64,000 nucleotides of DNA from Corynebacterium jeddahense (GCF_028609865.1 NZ_CP063194.1:868001-932000), one strand, 5' to 3'. Numbered from the stretch's first letter, positions 39,105 through 48,232 are shown. The notes: a model not told the origin generated them from the letters alone. A program made the numbers and translations.

Positions 39105-39152
39105 ATGTTGATTTCAGGTTCCGTTTTCATGCGGCCGCTCACCAGCCGCTAA
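39105..39152 (+). CDS. Erm(X) leader peptide, 15 aa
   Basis: MLISGSVFMRPLTSR. In erm genes, macrolide-stalled translation of such a leader rearranges the mRNA and frees the methylase start. Downstream, 39140-39253 contains mutually exclusive GC-rich hairpin arms (GCCGCTAAGGCGG, AACCGCTCC, GCCGGGCGGCC) that fit attenuation control. Confidence 0.8.
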   Translation: MLISGSVFMRPLTSR

Positions 39153-39253
39153 GGCGGTTTTCTCCCTCCCGCAGGTTAGAAACCGCTCCGGTCCTTTAGC
39201 CGGGCGGCCATTTGCCATGCCCGGCTCCGTTTCAACTCCACGGAGCACACCTG

Positions 39254-40108
39254 ATGTCTACATACGGATACGGCCGTCACGAACATGGCCAAAATTTTCT
39301 CACAGACCACAAGATCATCAACTCCATCGTCGATCTTGTAAAACAAACCTCCGGCCCCATCATTGAGATCGGGCCAGGAAGCGGTGCCCTCACTCACCCG
39401 ATATCCCACTTGGGGAGGGCAATAACGGCAGTTGAGGTAGACGCAAAACTAGCTGCCAAACTCACAAAAAAGACCGCCTCGGCGTCGGTCGAAGTGGTCC
39501 ATGATGATTTCCTCAACTTCCCGTTACCCGCCACTCCCTGCGTCATTGTGGGAAACATTCCCTTTCACCTCACCACTGCCATTCTTCGAAAGTTGTTGCA
39601 TGCGCCGGCATGGACTGCCGCTGTACTCCTCATGCAGTGGGAAGTCGCTCGCCGCCGGGCCGGGGTAGGTGCAAGCACGATGATGACAGCTCAGTGGTCC
39701 CCATGGTTCACGTTTCACCTTGGTTCCCGAGTACCAAGGTCTGCTTTCCGGCCACAGCCAAACGTTGACGGGGGGATCTTAGTGATCCGCCGGGTGGGTG
39801 ACCCGAAGATCCCGATAGAGCAACGCAAAGCCTTTCAGGCGATGGTGCACACCGTTTTCACCGCCCGGGGACGCGGGATAGGGGAAATTCTCCGAAGGGC
39901 AGGGTTGTTTTCATCACGTTCAGAGACACAATCATGGTTGCGCTCGCGAGGAATCGACCCCGCAACCCTACCTCCCAGATTGCACACCAGCGACTGGATC
40001 GATCTCTTCCAGGTGACTGGTTCCTCTTCACCGCGCCATCGGCCCATTTCACAATCGGGAAGTAGTCAACGCCCTCCTCAACGGAAGAATCGAGGCCGGC
40101 GGCGGTAA
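39254..40108 (+). CDS. erm(X): 23S rRNA (adenine-N6)-methyltransferase Erm(X)
   Basis: Methylates A2058 of 23S rRNA, giving resistance to macrolides, lincosamides and streptogramin B. 284 residues from ATG 39254, the Erm(X) length. SAM motif IIEIGPGSGALTHPI, motif IV VIVGNIPFHLT (N-(I/L)-P-F/Y), and the basic C-terminal tail PQRKNRGRRR. The frame extends to 39212 but the leader-controlled start is 39254. In other corynebacteria erm(X) sits in Tn5432 between IS1249 copies; no such flanks are seen here. Confidence 0.94.
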   Translation: MSTYGYGRHEHGQNFLTDHKIINSIVDLVKQTSGPIIEIGPGSGALTHPISHLGRAITAVEVDAKLAAKLTKKTASASVEVVHDDFLNFPLPATPCVIVGNIPFHLTTAILRKLLHAPAWTAAVLLMQWEVARRRAGVGASTMMTAQWSPWFTFHLGSRVPRSAFRPQPNVDGGILVIRRVGDPKIPIEQRKAFQAMVHTVFTARGRGIGEILRRAGLFSSRSETQSWLRSRGIDPATLPPRLHTSDWIDLFQVTGSSSPRHRPISQSGSSQRPPQRKNRGRRR

Positions 40109-40329
40109 TCCCCCCACCACCAAAACCGAAATCCACCAGTAGTAGTGAACGACCCATGTTCGTCTACCGTGAGCCGCGTTATGGCAGTGACGTGTTCTCG
40201 TCGGGCACAGTCATAGTTCCCGGCGTTGCCAGCGACAGGGTTCTACACCCAGCAGCGGGACCGATCAAAATCACCCGCACGGGGAACGACCCTGCTGGTG
40301 GTTTCGATTTTGATGAAAGCGAGGAGACA

Positions 40330-40637
40330 TAGCCCCTCGCCAACTCCCCGTAGCTGGCGAACAGTAGCTCCTGGCGCTGGCGCTCGTTGGTGAGTTTGCG
40401 TGCCACATCGAAAGCCTTATCGACTTCCCGGTCCAAGTTGTTGTGGGCCTTGAGCAGAATTGGGTCCATCGATAACGGGTTGTAGTGCTCCGCGAGTGAC
40501 CGCTGGGGGTGCCGCTCGCGTGCCCGCAGCACCAACTGTCCAGCGTCGATGATTCGCTGCTGCGCCTTCTCATCTAGTTCACACAGAGCTGGTCCGCAGT
40601 TGTAGCTCCCGATGTACTCCGAAAAACGGAAAAAATA
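40330..40637 (-). pseudogene. MmeI-like DNA methyltransferase, C-terminal fragment
   Basis: The minus strand reads YIGSYNCGPALCELDEKAQQ, RIIDAGQLVLRARERHPQ, SLAEHYNPLSMDPILLKAHN, NLDREVDKAFDVARKL and ERQRQELLFASYGELA, the characteristic tail of MmeI-type class I DNA methylases (restriction-modification or BREX-like). Upstream coding sequence is missing and frame is lost near 40640, so only about 100 residues remain. Confidence 0.68.
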
Positions 40638-40878
40638 GATAGTGGGGATACATCAACCTTCCACTTTCCATTCTTCCGGCTCAGAGTATTGAGGGGTCTG
40701 GGACCGGGTCCGTAAACCCTTTATGTTTTTCGCGCACAGCGGTTTTTAGCGACGCACCCTATAGGTTTTCCGCAGAACTTATATGTGTTTCTGTGCACCC
40801 CATATGTTGTCTGTTTTAGCGGTATTTCGTTGTTAATTCCGCACGCGCGCATCAAATGGTTATTTATCGACGACACTC
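40638..40878. other. intergenic, AT-rich
   Basis: No gene seen between the methylase fragment and att copy 2. It is AT-rich, with several TTTT/CATATG steps. Confidence 0.4.
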
Positions 40879-40903
40879 CGTCGAATTCAAGTTCAACGTG
40901 TAG
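40879..40903 (+). other. putative attachment site, copy 2 (ychF 3'-end-like)
   Basis: CGTCGAATTCAAGTTCAACG then TGTAG: reads (S/V)EFKFNV-stop in one frame, like the last codons of ychF. Lies exactly between the erm(X)/methylase module and the mercury module. Confidence 0.6.
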
Positions 40904-41029
40904 TGCTTAACCTCTGCGAGGAACTCTTTGATCCCGGGACGTGATGAGGACTGGGGCTATTGTGCTCCCCCGAACGCTACGGCCCGGGGGCACGAGGCTG
41001 TGTCGCAGGTGCAAGCGAGAGGACCAGGA

Positions 41030-41289
41030 GCGAAACACAGACCGCTGAGTCGACGCAGTCACGGTAAAGACGGAGCCGTCTAGGCGGTGCTCGAGGTTGT
41101 GCGAGACACAGTGACGCTGGGCGTCGGTAAGCGATGCGCATTCGGCGACATCGATGGAAAGCTGAGCTTTGCCGTCCGTCGTGTTGACGCCCTGGCTGCC
41201 TGGAGTCGACGATTTCGCGAAACGCTCTGCGAGATCGGCGGCGATGACCGCACCGTCGGGGATCCCCGGGCTATGGTCAGGTCGTTCAT
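41030..41289 (-). pseudogene. ArfB-like peptidyl-tRNA hydrolase, frameshifted
   Basis: Starts MNDLTIARGS (41289), then shifts frame within a run of Gs and continues DGAVIAADLAERFAKSSTPG, SQGVNTTDGKAQLSIDVAEC and DGSVFTVTASTQRS. This is the ArfB/YaeJ RF-1-like domain, which rescues stalled ribosomes. The catalytic GGQ is GSQ here, and the C-terminal basic tail is lost. Next to the mer genes, so probably carried in with them. Confidence 0.65.
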
Positions 41290-41481
41290 GCCGCCGAGCC
41301 TAGGTGCCCACAACCCTTTCTCGTCTCGGCGGAAGCGGAGACCGCGTCGCGACGGCCGGGATCCAGCCTCAGTATTATCCTCGTCACCGGTTGATCCGAA
41401 CGCTTTTTGCTCCTCCTTCTCCCGTCGGGCTCCGATTTCAGCGCCCTTCGCAGGTGACAGTGATCGCTGGATCCGCTCGAA

Positions 41482-41832
41482 CTACCGGTTCCGATCAGCG
41501 GTCGAAGGATTTTCGCAGCAGCCGGATCTGCGGCGTCGGTGCCGCCGCCGTAGCCTGACGAGCATCCCCGCCATGACGGCCATCACGACGGCGGTCCCGG
41601 CACCGATGATCCAGGGATTACCGAGGAGCCCACCGACGCCTGCGAGTGCTCCGCCCGCCACGATGAACGGCAGGCCGCAGCAGAGCAGCGACGGAAGCGC
41701 GCAGCATGCCAGCAAGAGCAGCCCGGTCACTGCAGCGACGACGGGACCGGCGCGCCATTCGTCGCGGTCCTGATCGGCGCTCATCGTCTGCTTCAGGATG
41801 AGATCTCCCCGATTGCCTGCGTTGCCGTTCAT
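41482..41832 (-). CDS. MerT/MerF-like mercury transport membrane protein
   Basis: A 116-residue protein with two or three hydrophobic helices (residues 30-60 and 65-93) and vicinal cysteines: LLACCALPSLLCCGLPF. Cysteine pairs in the first helix pass Hg(II) inward in MerT/MerF/MerC proteins. A further CC lies in the tail (SGCCENP). Its ATG overlaps the merA stop (ATGA), so it is translationally coupled to merA. The exact Mer transporter class cannot be fixed from sequence alone. Confidence 0.75.
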   Translation of the reverse strand: MNGNAGNRGDLILKQTMSADQDRDEWRAGPVVAAVTGLLLLACCALPSLLCCGLPFIVAGGALAGVGGLLGNPWIIGAGTAVVMAVMAGMLVRLRRRHRRRRSGCCENPSTADRNR

Positions 41833-43250
41833 GCGCAGCACGACAGCAGCGACGGGTCGGTGGTGAAGGCCTTCGCGGCGATCCGGATGCCCTCGGCCAT
41901 GGTCAGGTAGGGGGCCCAGGCGTTGGCGACCTCGGCGACGGTCCTGCCGAGCACGTGGACGCCTGCGGCGGCGAGCTCCCCGGCGTCCTTGGCGACGGCG
42001 GTCAGGCCGAGGATCTCGTTCGTCTCGGCGTTCACGACGATCTTGATGAACCCGCGGGTGTCGCGGTTCACCAAGGCGCGGGGCACGTGGTGCAGGGGCA
42101 GGACGCGGCAGTCGCAGCGGATCCCCGCGGCGAGGACGTCCTTCTCGGTCATCCCGACCGCGCCGATCGCGGGCCCGGTGAACGTCACCCGCGGCAGGCG
42201 GGCGTAGTCGACGGACCGGTCGGCGTCGGCGAACGCGTTCTCGGCGACGAGGGTGCCGTGGTGGGCGGCGACGTAGACGAACTCGGGGTGCCCGGTCACG
42301 TCGCCCGCGGCCCAGACCCGCGGGTTCGAGGACTGCAGCCGGTCGGAGACGACCACCTCGCCGGAGTCTCCGGTATTCACCCCGACCGCATCGAGGTTCA
42401 GGCCATCGGTGACGGGACGGCGTCCGAGGGCGACCAGGACCTGGTCGGCGCGGAACTCCTGCGAGCCGCCGGACAAGGCGGCGGTCACGACGGCCTCGCC
42501 TCCCGTGCCGCGGGAGACCCGGGTGGGCACTGCGCGGCTGACGACGCGGATGCCCTCGTCGGCGAACACCTCCTGGAGCGCCTTCGACACCTCCGGCTCC
42601 TCCTTCGAGGCGAGCCGGGACCGCACGAGCAGCGTGACCTGCGAGCCGAGGCGGGCGAACAGCTGCGCCTGCTCCAGGGCGACGTAGCCGCCGCCGAGCA
42701 CCAGCAGCGACTCGGGGACCTCCGTCAGCTCCATCGCCGTGGTCGAGGTCAGGTATCCGGTCTCCTCCAGGCCGTCGATCGGCGGTGCCCACGGGCGAGA
42801 ACCAGTCGCGACCAGGTAGTGGTGGGCCTCGATGGTCTCGACGCTTCCGTCGGATCCGGCAACATCGAGAACCGGCGCATCAGGGGTGCCCACGAACGAG
42901 GCGTCGCCACGGAGGACCTGCCAGCCGTAGGAGTCGGCGACGTCGGCGTACTTCTCGCCGCGCAGCGACTCCACTAACGCTTGCTTCCCAGCGATCAGCG
43001 CGGGCATGTCGACGGGATCCGCCGTCGTCGCGATCCCTGGGAACCGGGTTGCGGCGTCGACCGCGACGTGCCGCGCGCCGGCCGCGGCAATGAGCGCCTT
43101 CGACGGGACGCAGCCCGTGTTCACGCAGGTGCCGCCGAGCGTCCCGCGCTCGATCATCACCACCGACTTCCCGAGCGTGCTGGCGCGGATCGCAGCGGCG
43201 AACGCGCCGCCTCCCGATCCGATGATGGCGAGATCGTACTTCGTAGGCAT
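41829..43250 (-). CDS. merA: mercuric reductase
   Basis: Flavin disulfide reductase reducing Hg(II) to Hg(0) with NADPH. 473 residues from ATG 43250 (AGGAGC upstream; in-frame GTG/ATG at 43265 is less well placed). FAD motif IIGSGGGAFAAAIRA, active-site CVNTGCVPSK, NADPH motif LLVLGGGYVALEQAQLF, and the C-terminal Hg-binding Cys pair in SLLSCCA. No N-terminal HMA domain, as in the shorter Gram-positive forms. Divergent from merR over a MerR operator. Confidence 0.94.
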   Translation of the reverse strand: MPTKYDLAIIGSGGGAFAAAIRASTLGKSVVMIERGTLGGTCVNTGCVPSKALIAAAGARHVAVDAATRFPGIATTADPVDMPALIAGKQALVESLRGEKYADVADSYGWQVLRGDASFVGTPDAPVLDVAGSDGSVETIEAHHYLVATGSRPWAPPIDGLEETGYLTSTTAMELTEVPESLLVLGGGYVALEQAQLFARLGSQVTLLVRSRLASKEEPEVSKALQEVFADEGIRVVSRAVPTRVSRGTGGEAVVTAALSGGSQEFRADQVLVALGRRPVTDGLNLDAVGVNTGDSGEVVVSDRLQSSNPRVWAAGDVTGHPEFVYVAAHHGTLVAENAFADADRSVDYARLPRVTFTGPAIGAVGMTEKDVLAAGIRCDCRVLPLHHVPRALVNRDTRGFIKIVVNAETNEILGLTAVAKDAGELAAAGVHVLGRTVAEVANAWAPYLTMAEGIRIAAKAFTTDPSLLSCCA

Positions 43251-43298
43251 CGCTGCTCCTGTCAACTCTTGGCTTTCTGCTCTGTCTCAGCCATACTG

Positions 43299-43322
43299 GA
43301 CCTTCCAGTGCAGGGGAAGGTC
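43299..43322. promoter_or_regulatory. mer operator
   Basis: GACCTTCC (43299-43306) and GGAAGGTC (43315-43322) form a perfect 8-bp inverted repeat with an 8-nt centre, between divergent merR and merA, as expected for a MerR-family operator inside an elongated promoter spacer. Confidence 0.82.
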
Positions 43323-43348
43323 AAGCGCGGCCACGGAGGGAGACAGCA

Positions 43349-43738
43349 ATGTGGATCGGAGAACTCGCCGAGAGGGCGGGCACTACCGCGAAGACCCTTC
43401 GCTTCTACGAGGAACAGGGCCTTCTGCCCCCGACCGAGCGCACGTCGTCCGGATACCGCGACTACGCGCCCGAGACGGTCGCTCGGATCGACTTCATCCA
43501 CCGCGGCCAGGCCGCGGGCCTCACCCTCGCCCAGATCCGCCAGATCCTCGACATCCGCGACGGCGGCCATGCGCCCTGCGAGCACGTGCGCGACCTGCTT
43601 GACGTGCGCCTCGCTGAGATCGAGCAGCAGATCGCGCAGCTCTCCGTGCTGCGCGACACTATCGCGGACCTTAGCCAGGACGCCGCGCACCCGGATCCTG
43701 AAACGTGCAGCACCGATCAAGTGTGTAGGTACTTGTAG
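43349..43738 (+). CDS. merR: MerR-family regulator of the mercury operon
   Basis: A 129-residue MerR protein: HTH and wing in MWIGELAERAGTTAKTLRFY, then the dimer helix and a metal-binding part with Cys77, Cys120 and Cys126. Three cysteines at the dimer interface are the Hg(II) ligands in MerR. GGAGGGAGACAGCA precedes the ATG. Context (merA, transporter, operator) supports mercury rather than copper or lead sensing. Confidence 0.86.
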   Translation: MWIGELAERAGTTAKTLRFYEEQGLLPPTERTSSGYRDYAPETVARIDFIHRGQAAGLTLAQIRQILDIRDGGHAPCEHVRDLLDVRLAEIEQQIAQLSVLRDTIADLSQDAAHPDPETCSTDQVCRYL

Positions 43739-43781
43739 ACGGCGGGAGTCAATGACTCAAACGCTACAACCCCGATATGCG

Positions 43782-44030
43782 CTAGCGCATGTCGATGCCG
43801 CCGGTGCCCACCTCGATGTTTTTGGTGGTGGCCGCGATAGCACACAGCAGCGGCATCGGGGCGGAGGCCTGCAGCGCGAAGTGGTGGACTCGGAAGGACG
43901 CGTTGTTCACGCTGATTTCGTCCGCAGCCTGGGTGATCTCCAGACGAGTCTTGGCGATCTTTTCCGCAGATGGCCCGCACTAGCTGCCGAAGGCGTAATG
44001 CCCGAAGCTTAAGCAGCCGAACGCTTTCAT
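43782..44030 (-). pseudogene. LLM-class flavin-dependent oxidoreductase, N-terminal fragment
   Basis: Starts MKAFGCLSFGHYAFGS and hits TAG; after a frame change it continues LEITQAADEISVNNASFRVH, HFALQASAPMPLLCAIAATT and NIEVGTGGIDMR, then TAG. This is the conserved N-terminus of a luciferase-like monooxygenase. It is cut at both the frame level and the 3' end, close to att copy 3. Confidence 0.72.
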
Positions 44031-44063
44031 TGGATATCACTCCTTTTGATGGTGTTAACGAGA

Positions 44064-44099
44064 GGGAGTAACCTTGCAACGACATACCGTGGAGTTCAA
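44064..44099 (+). other. putative attachment site, copy 3, left part
   Basis: GGGAGTAACCTTGCAACGAC then ATACCGT GGAGTTCAA. The first 27 nt match 23 of 27 positions at 53827-53853. Joined to 51128-51140 across the IS21 element it encodes TVEFKFNV-stop, the ychF tail. Confidence 0.6.
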
Positions 44100-44184
44100 T
44101 GACGGGCGTTTCTTTTCGGTACCGGTAGGGCGGTATCGGGTACCGGGGTGTTGGTGGTTGCCGGTACCCGTTTTTTACCCCCGG

Positions 44185-44982
44185 TTACGGCTTCTGGGGT
44201 TGACGTAGCCGTTTGGGTGTGGCAGGGCCCATCCTTTCTTGTTTGATGTCGTCGCGGGTTCGCATGTCTTCTCCCGTCAGGGTGAGTTTCGAGCCGTGGT
44301 TGGCAAGACGGGACATCACCGCGTCTGCCAGTGCTGCCTCGGAGAAGACGTCGTACCAGTAATCGGGTTCGTGCTGGCTGGCGATCACGGTAGAGGCATG
44401 CTCACGCCCGACGAGCAGGTTGAACACTTGGTTCAACGCGTGCGCTGAGACATCGGTGGCGAGGAAGTCATCGATGACGACAAGTGCCGGGGCCTGCAAG
44501 TCGGCGAGGAGTTGTTTGCGGGCCTGGGGATGCTCAGCCGCAGCGTCGAAATCGTTGGCTAGGTCGTTAAGCCTAAAGTAGCGGGTGGTGAGCTTTTTGC
44601 GGCACGCCGCGACGGCCAGGGCTTGAGCGAGGAAGTTTTTACCGGTGCCGGTAGCTCCCACGATGATGAGGTCTTTGCCGTAGTCGACCCATTCGCAGGT
44701 GGCGAGCCGGTCGATGCGGTCTTGGGTTACACCGCGGCCGGGATAGGCATCGAAGCGCTCGAGTGCGGCGGTTGAGCCAAGGAGTTTCGCTTCACGCAAC
44801 CTTGTCTGGATGACCTTGTTGTCGCGGGCGGTGAGTTGGGCTTCGAGGGCTTCTTTGATCTTGTCTTCGAAGGAGTCGTTATCGCGCGAGGGGTCGTTGA
44901 CGATCTCTTGGATCGTCGCGGCGAACACGCGCATGCCGCGCAGCGAGCCGAGCTTGTCGAAATCTTCATCGGTTAACGCCAT
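44185..44982 (-). CDS. istB: IS21 helper ATPase IstB
   Basis: A 265-residue AAA+ protein: Walker A GATGTGKN, Walker B LVVIDDFLA, sensor motif VIASQHEPDYWYDVF. IstB activates the IstA transposase and selects targets. ATG 44982 lies 8 nt past the istA stop. Intact. The Walker A Lys is present; the usual final T/S is Asn here. Confidence 0.9.
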   Translation of the reverse strand: MALTDEDFDKLGSLRGMRVFAATIQEIVNDPSRDNDSFEDKIKEALEAQLTARDNKVIQTRLREAKLLGSTAALERFDAYPGRGVTQDRIDRLATCEWVDYGKDLIIVGATGTGKNFLAQALAVAACRKKLTTRYFRLNDLANDFDAAAEHPQARKQLLADLQAPALVVIDDFLATDVSAHALNQVFNLLVGREHASTVIASQHEPDYWYDVFSEAALADAVMSRLANHGSKLTLTGEDMRTRDDIKQERMGPATPKRLRQPQKP

Positions 44983-44989
44983 GATGCTT

Positions 44990-45521
44990 CTACGCCTCCT
45001 CACCGAATTCAAGCTCACTGAACTCGAACGCTGCTTTGCCCCGTACATGCGACACCTGCGCAGCTGGGGCGCGACGCGTCACCGGCCTGGTTGACGCGGC
45101 AGATGATGTTGGTGATTGCGCACCACCTGTGGCGACGGTGGTGCGGGTTGCGAGGTCTTTGATGGTGTCGTGGACTTTGCGCACCGACGGCACCATGTGG
45201 GAGTCGAGGACGTCTTGGCAGGCTTGTTCAAGCAAGCTGCGGGAGTACTTCTTCGACAGGCTCAACACGCCGAGGGCGCTATTGTAGGCTTGGGCTTCAA
45301 CTTGGCGGGCGTGAAACATCTGGCGGATGAGTTCGTAGGTTGCGGCCCCAATACTTTGGGCCCATGACTCAATCCGGCCCCGATCCCACTTCGTGGCCAA
45401 GTCCTGGTGCTTTGCCGGCACATGCTCTTTATCTGTGGAGTACTGCATGTTGCCCGGTTTCTTCAGGTGGGTAGCGATACGCTCACCCGCGCTGAAGATG
45501 TCGACGACATCGTCGAAGATC
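44990..45521 (-). pseudogene. istA: istA transposase, 3' part
   Basis: Encodes the C-terminal third (DDVVDIFSAGERIATHLKKP, GRIESWAQSIGAATYELI). It continues in frame with the 5' part (49879-50969) if the IS256 element and one copy of its target duplication are removed: 532 plus 1091 nt gives 541 codons with no shift. Confidence 0.88.
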
Positions 45522-45556
45522 GAGGGTGTCCGATCTTTTGTGTGCGGGGGCTTGGT

Positions 45557-45864
45557 TTACAAGTAGTCCGCGAATCGGTCGGGGTAAGCCACGGCTAGTT
45601 GGTTGATGGCTTGTTTCCACCCGGTGGCTTTCGCTCCTTCAATATAGCCGTTGCACTCAACGTCGCGCTTGGCTTTCTTCGCCCGCTGCGCAGCGCGCTT
45701 GTCCTCGATGTTGCAGATCATCAACCACAGCGTCTTCAGTGCCGCGGTATCGTTCGGGAACTGGCCCCTGTTGCGGGTAGCTTTCCGCAGCTCAGCATTG
45801 AGCGATTCGATCGAATTGGTGGTGTAGAGCACCCGGCGTGCCGCCGGCGGGAACTGCAGAAACG
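45557..45864 (-). pseudogene. IS256-family transposase, 3' part
   Basis: Encodes FPPAARRVLYTTNSIESLNA with the catalytic Glu region (NSIESLNAELRKATRNRG) and the C-terminus to stop 45557. Joins in frame to 48773-49814 when the ISL3 insert and one CAGAAACG are removed (450 codons in total). Confidence 0.88.
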
Positions 45865-45992
45865 GGCTCTTCGTGTTTGGGAGTGCGTGGGTCGTTTTTC
45901 GGGGTGCTTGGGTGTGGCACAAGATGTGGGGGTCCTTGCTGGGTTAAGGATTTAGGTGTTCAAGCCAATCCGAACTCAACAAGGACCCTGTA

Positions 45993-46786
45993 ATGCAGCC
46001 TAGTTCCAACATTGTCGCCGATACCATTTGCCGCACCGCGGAGCTTGGGTTGGCGATTACGAATGCCGCCCACAACGACACGCTCACCGTCATCGACTGT
46101 GAAGCGCTCGACCCGATCAACTCCTGCCCATCGTGTGGACAGCCAGGTGTGCTGCGTGACCACGTCTGCCGGGAGTTGGTGGATCTTCCTGTTGTCGGGT
46201 TTCCCACCCGGTTACGGGTGCGTCTGCCGCGCTTTCGGTGTGTGAACCGCCTCTGTTCGCAGAAGATCTTCCGGGCTGGCCTGGCATGTGCTGACGATCG
46301 CTCGAAGGTCACGCATCGGGTGGTGCGCTGGATCTTGCAGCGTTTAGCGATTGACCGGATGAGTATCGCCGCCACCGCCAAAGCACTCGGGATCAGCTGG
46401 CAGCTGACATGCGATCTCGCATTGTCCATGGCCAGGGAACTCGTCGCCGACCCCGACCACTTGGCCGGGGTGCGCATTATCGGGGTTGATGAGCACAAAT
46501 GGGCCCACGATCGACGTGCGGCCGGCGGCGGGTTCGTCACCGTGATCGTGGATATGACCCGCCACCACACAGGCCAACCAGCGAGGTTGCTCGATGTCAT
46601 TCCGGGAAGAAGCGCGAACGTGCTCACATGCTGGATCAACCAACAGCCGAAAGCATTTCGCGACGAGGTGGAAGTGGTCACCATGGATGGGTTCCAGGGC
46701 TACGCCACCGCAGCTGACGAGGCGCTTCCTCACGCAACCCGGGTGATGGACCCGTTTCACGTGGTGCGTCTTGCCGGCGACAAAGT
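45993..46786 (+). pseudogene. ISL3 transposase (outer copy), 5' part
   Basis: Encodes the N-terminal zinc-finger region (CPSCGQPGVLRDHVCRELVD, CVNRLCSQKIF), HTH and first catalytic Asp (GVDEHKWAHD). Interrupted after AGDKV by the inner copy; resumes at 48241 and ends 48751. Total 1305 nt, 434 residues, identical in length to the inner copy. Confidence 0.9.
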
Positions 46787-48232
46787 GGCTCTTCGTGTTT
46801 TAGAGTGCGTTGATCTTGGGTTGGAGGCCGCCGGAGTGAATCAGGCAACGCAAGATGTAGTGGTTGATGTTGCGGAACCCTAGCGCGATGCCGCGGAGGT
46901 GTTCGAGACGGCCGTTGATGGCTTCGACCGGCCCGTTGGAGGCGCCGATATCGAAGAACGCGAGGATGTCGGTGCGGCGTTTGTGCAGGCTTCGCCCGAG
47001 TTGGGTCAGCTCTTGAAGCCCGGCCTGACGAAGCCCGCGGAGCCGGTTGATCAGCCTGCGCATCTTCGTTTTCGCACGGCGCTTGTTGGGGTCTTCGTAG
47101 CAGTCGATGATCTCCTGGTACACCAGCCATGTCTCTTGCAGCACCGCGTAGTCATCGTCGTAGTTGAACAACACATCCAAGCGGTGCTGCTGCTCGCCAT
47201 TAAGCAGACCGGTGCGGGTGAGCATGGTGCGACGGTTTTTATATAACGGGTCGTTGGTCCTGCCGCGCCTGCCGTAGGTTTCACGCTGCAGCCTCTGACG
47301 GCACGCGGTGACTTTGTCGCCGGCAAGACGCACCACGTGAAACGGGTCCATCACCCGGGTTGCGTGAGGAAGCGCCTCGTCAGCTGCGGTGGCGTAGCCC
47401 TGGAACCCATCCATGGTGACCACTTCCACCTCGTCGCGAAATGCTTTCGGCTGTTGGTTGATCCAGCATGTGAGCACGTTCGCGCTTCTTCCCGGAATGA
47501 CATCGAGCAACCTCGCTGGTTGGCCTGTGTGGTGGCGGGTCATATCCACGATCACGGTGACGAACCCGCCGCCGGCCGCACGTCGATCGTGGGCCCATTT
47601 GTGCTCATCAACCCCGATAATGCGCACCCCGGCCAAGTGGTCGGGGTCGGCGACGAGTTCCCTGGCCATGGACAATGCGAGATCGCATGTCAGCTGCCAG
47701 CTGATCCCGAGTGCTTTGGCGGTGGCGGCGATACTCATCCGGTCAATCGCTAAACGCTGCAAGATCCAGCGCACCACCCGATGCGTGACCTTCGAGCGAT
47801 CGTCAGCACATGCCAGGCCAGCCCGGAAGATCTTCTGCGAACAGAGGCGGTTCACACACCGAAAGCGCGGCAGACGCACCCGTAACCGGGTGGGAAACCC
47901 GACAACAGGAAGATCCACCAACTCCCGGCAGACGTGGTCACGCAGCACACCTGGCTGTCCACACGATGGGCAGGAGTTGATCGGGTCGAGCGCTTCACAG
48001 TCGATGACGGTGAGCGTGTCGTTGTGGGCGGCATTCGTAATCGCCAACCCAAGCTCCGCGGTGCGGCAAATGGTATCGGCGACAATGTTGGAACTAGGCT
48101 GCATTACAGGGTCCTTGTTGAGTTCGGATTGGCTTGAACACCTAAATCCTTAACCCAGCAAGGACCCCCACATCTTGTGCCACACCCAAGCACCCCGAAA
48201 AACGACCCACGCACTCCCAAACACGAAGAGCC
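46787..48232 (-). mobile_element. ISL3-family element, inner intact copy
   Basis: 1446 bp with ends GGCTCTTCGTGTTT (46787) and inverse (ending 48232); target duplication GACAAAGT at 46779-46786 and 48233-48240. Opposite orientation to the outer copy, into whose transposase gene it jumped. Confidence 0.94.
46800..48104 (-). CDS. ISL3-family transposase, intact
   Basis: 434 residues. N-terminal Cys clusters, HTH (RMSIAATAKALGISWQLTCD), catalytic Asp in IIGVDEHKWAH, Asp in EVVTMDGFQGYATAADEALP, Glu in NGPVEAINGRLEHLRGIALG. Complete reading frame, probably active. Confidence 0.93.
   Translation of the reverse strand: MQPSSNIVADTICRTAELGLAITNAAHNDTLTVIDCEALDPINSCPSCGQPGVLRDHVCRELVDLPVVGFPTRLRVRLPRFRCVNRLCSQKIFRAGLACADDRSKVTHRVVRWILQRLAIDRMSIAATAKALGISWQLTCDLALSMARELVADPDHLAGVRIIGVDEHKWAHDRRAAGGGFVTVIVDMTRHHTGQPARLLDVIPGRSANVLTCWINQQPKAFRDEVEVVTMDGFQGYATAADEALPHATRVMDPFHVVRLAGDKVTACRQRLQRETYGRRGRTNDPLYKNRRTMLTRTGLLNGEQQHRLDVLFNYDDDYAVLQETWLVYQEIIDCYEDPNKRRAKTKMRRLINRLRGLRQAGLQELTQLGRSLHKRRTDILAFFDIGASNGPVEAINGRLEHLRGIALGFRNINHYILRCLIHSGGLQPKINAL

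Noticed and set aside
40156..40332. 58-codon plus-strand frame (MFVYREPRYGSDVFSSG...)
   Set aside because: Looks protein-like, but overlaps the antisense methylase fragment, lacks a ribosome site and has no recognisable relative; left unsupported.
43717..44085. 122-codon minus-strand frame downstream of merR
   Set aside because: The wrong frame over the LLM oxidoreductase remnant; the true coding signal is in another frame with stops.
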